From Firmicutes bacterium CAG:822 (GTDB taxonomy: Bacteria; Bacillota_I; Bacilli_A; RF39; UBA660), in the NCBI GenBank assembly GCA_000432855.1, contig HF990825.1:1-23227 (forward strand): a stretch of DNA of 23,227 bases. Direction: 5' to 3'. The notes under the pieces were generated by a model. It was given only the letters and a program-made list of their open reading frames with translations. It had not been told where the DNA came from and made no database searches. Positions 22,245 through 23,227 of the stretch are shown piece after piece; position 1 is the stretch's first letter, and every line of letters begins with the position of its first letter. The position numbers and the translations under genes were made by a program.

Positions 22245-22810
22245 TAGGCGAAGTTACGCCACATGGATTAAGACATAGTTGGTGTACTGCTGAATATCAT
22301 GAGAATAAATATTTAACTGAAAAAGAACTAGCTATTTTAATGGGACATGGTGTAAATATAAAAATGACACAACATTATACGCACCCCAAAGAAAGTAATC
22401 TTAAAAATTCTAGTATGATTTTTAATAAATTTGAAGAAAAGTTAAATAATAATAATGAATTATTTATTAATTTAAAATTTGAACAAGTAGCAACAATATT
22501 ATCTGGGAAAGTTTTTACTAGTAGTGATGAAATGTATGATATAGTAAAAAGGTATTATTCTTTAAACTACGATCCAACATATAAGGAAATACCTAAAATG
22601 TTATTTCAATTAAAAAAGATTTTAGAAAATAATAATAATTTGTATAAAGATATTACAAACTTTATTTTAAAGACACCAAACGACTGGGAGGCTATCTACA
22701 AAGGAAAAGAATTGTTTGGCGACTCATTTAAAATAGAAACTATACACTCAAAAGAAAAAAGAAAAGAATTTAAAGAAAAGTTACAGAATACTTTAGAAAT
22801 TGCGTTATAA
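22226..22810 (+). pseudogene. Tyrosine recombinase (integrase), C-terminal catalytic fragment only
   Basis: 194 codons open from 22226 to the stop at 22808-22810, with no start or ribosome binding site. Visible catalytic motifs: PHGLRHSWCT (HxxR box, Arg codon 22271-22273), LAILMGHG (LGH box) and QHYTH with the nucleophilic Tyr at 22376-22378. The N-terminal arm-binding and core-binding domains and the first catalytic Arg and Lys are missing, so this copy cannot be active. About 140 residues follow the catalytic Tyr, an unusually long tail, mostly helical and Lys/Asn-rich. An internal ATG at 22340 starts after the HxxR box and is not a sensible gene start. It reads towards the tRNA-Met and lies next to the right element end, the normal place for an integrase of a tRNA-targeted element. 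Confidence 0.88.
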
Positions 22811-22846
22811 ATTCATTAAAAACGAGCAAAAAAAGAAAAAAACATA

Positions 22847-22875
22847 TTGTCAAACGTGAATAAATATGATAACAT
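22847..22875 (+). promoter_or_regulatory. Probable promoter of the complete tRNA-Met
   Basis: TTGTCA (22847-22852), 17-nt spacer, TAACAT (22870-22875, four of six matches). Start near 22882. The promoter is interleaved with an inverted repeat (22853-22890). Confidence 0.55.
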
Positions 22876-22890
22876 TATATTGTTCACGTT
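22853..22890. repeat. Inverted repeat AACGTGAA / TTCACGTT over the tRNA promoter
   Basis: Perfect 8-bp arms at 22853-22860 and 22883-22890, 22 bases apart. One arm lies directly after the -35 hexamer, the other at the expected transcription start. This is the layout of an operator, or of binding sites for element-encoded recombination proteins near the right end. Confidence 0.6.
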
Positions 22891-22897
22891 GTATTAT

Positions 22898-22974
22898 GGC
22901 GAGATAGCACAGTTGGCTAGTGCAATCGGTTCATACCCGATAGGTCGAGGGTTCGAATCCCCCTCTCGCTACCA
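22898..22974 (+). tRNA. tRNA-Met (anticodon CAU), elongator type; right end of the element
   Basis: 77 nt with encoded CCA. The acceptor stem GGCGAGA/TCTCGCT pairs throughout, with G-U at 1-72. D stem GCAC/GTGC. Anticodon arm ATCGG-TTCATAC-CCGAT with anticodon CAU. T arm GAGGG-TTCGAAT-CCCCC contains one A-C mismatch. The loop TTCATAC matches elongator tRNA-Met rather than initiator (three G-C pairs, CTCATAA) or tRNA-Ile2. The element lies upstream, so the first half of this gene may have been delivered by the element or may belong to a second tRNA-Met gene. A terminator follows 15 bp downstream. Confidence 0.95.
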
Positions 22975-22988
22975 ATTTTGATTATTTT

Positions 22989-23012
22989 ACTAGGTTTTAA
23001 GCCTAGTTTTTT
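22989..23012 (+). terminator. Terminator after tRNA-Met
   Basis: Stem ACTAGG/CCTAGT (22989-22994 with 23002-23007), 7-nt loop, followed by T residues. Confidence 0.8.
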
Positions 23013-23016
23013 ATTG

Positions 23017-23050
23017 GGAATACCTAATATAGGTGTTCCTATCTTTTTTA
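23017..23050 (+). terminator. Second hairpin terminator downstream of the tRNA
   Basis: Stem GGAATACCTA/TAGGTGTTCC (23017-23026 with 23030-23039, one G-U pair), 3-nt loop, then TATCTTTTTTA. Confidence 0.75.
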
Positions 23051-23099
23051 TTTTAAAAATAAATGATATAATTATCTAAACAACAAATAGTAATTTACC

Positions 23100-23130
23100 A
23101 AAAAGATTGTCAGTAATGACAGTCTTTTTT
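23100..23130. terminator. Hairpin with A/T tracts on both sides (bidirectional terminator)
   Basis: AAAAAGATTGTCA (23100-23112) pairs with TGACAGTCTTTTT (23117-23129) with a 4-base loop and one G-U pair. T tract on the plus strand and A tract on the other side allow use in either direction. Confidence 0.7.
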
Positions 23131-23155
23131 GTACGACAGGCAGTTATACAAATAA

Positions 23156-23187
23156 ATTAGTTCAGTGCAACTAATCTATTTTTTTAT
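23156..23187 (+). terminator. Third downstream hairpin terminator
   Basis: Stem ATTAGTT/AACTAAT (23156-23162 with 23169-23175), 6-nt loop, followed by CTATTTTTTTATT. No gene is visible between this and the window end. Confidence 0.6.
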
Positions 23188-23227
23188 TATATATGTTAAA
23201 CATTAGTTAAAATGATACCGATTTATA

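Noticed and set aside
22340..22810. Recombinase C-terminal part as an independent 156-aa gene starting at ATG 22340
   Set aside because: The frame continues upstream to 22226 with the conserved HxxR box, and ATG 22340 is the Met inside the LGH-box motif with no ribosome binding site.

Overview
This is an AT-rich window from a low-GC Gram-positive genome. The organism appears to be a spore-forming member of the class Bacilli in the broad sense, possibly an Erysipelotrichia-like or related uncultured gut lineage. Three late-sporulation genes (spoIIIAH-like, gerE, gerM), the Bacillus-type order dnaB-dnaI-thrS, a threonine T-box and sortase-type surface proteins support this. The exact lineage is inference. 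Almost all genes lie on the minus strand.

Region 1 (about 1-2400) holds gerM, gerE, a spoIIIAH-like gene and a type IV prepilin-like protein. Most have their own terminator. A site resembling a mother-cell sigma (sigma-K/E) promoter precedes gerE and argues for a shorter gerE start than the longest ORF. Region 2 (2440-7205) is a probable operon behind one promoter and a T-box leader: an unknown 136-aa gene, thrS without its TGS domain, an ADP-ribosylglycohydrolase-family gene, and lysS. Region 3 (7207-9475) holds dnaB and dnaI, which load the replicative helicase.

Region 4 (9499-12864) is a two-gene cell-surface operon. The first gene encodes a 653-aa secreted acidic protein with a degenerate sorting signal and an unusually long cytoplasmic tail carrying a repeated motif. 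The second encodes a thioester-domain adhesin with a VPNTA sorting motif. Region 5 (12882-18634) holds a GNAT acetyltransferase and an operon of an AMP-forming acyl ligase, a membrane hybrid histidine-kinase-like protein with Gln at the phosphoacceptor His position, and murD. A small membrane protein gene follows at 18687.

Region 6 (about 19180-22974) looks like the remnant of a small mobile element. It lies between a 5' half of a tRNA-Met gene (promoter intact, 3' half missing) and a complete, slightly different tRNA-Met. The inside carries an overlapping minus-strand gene set with a CHC2/TOPRIM primase, a cluster of inverted repeats that may be an origin, and a tyrosine recombinase reduced to its C-terminal catalytic part. 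That fragment abuts an unrelated gene fragment head to head, which points to an internal deletion or rearrangement, or to an assembly join. The window ends in a series of hairpin terminators with no gene visible.
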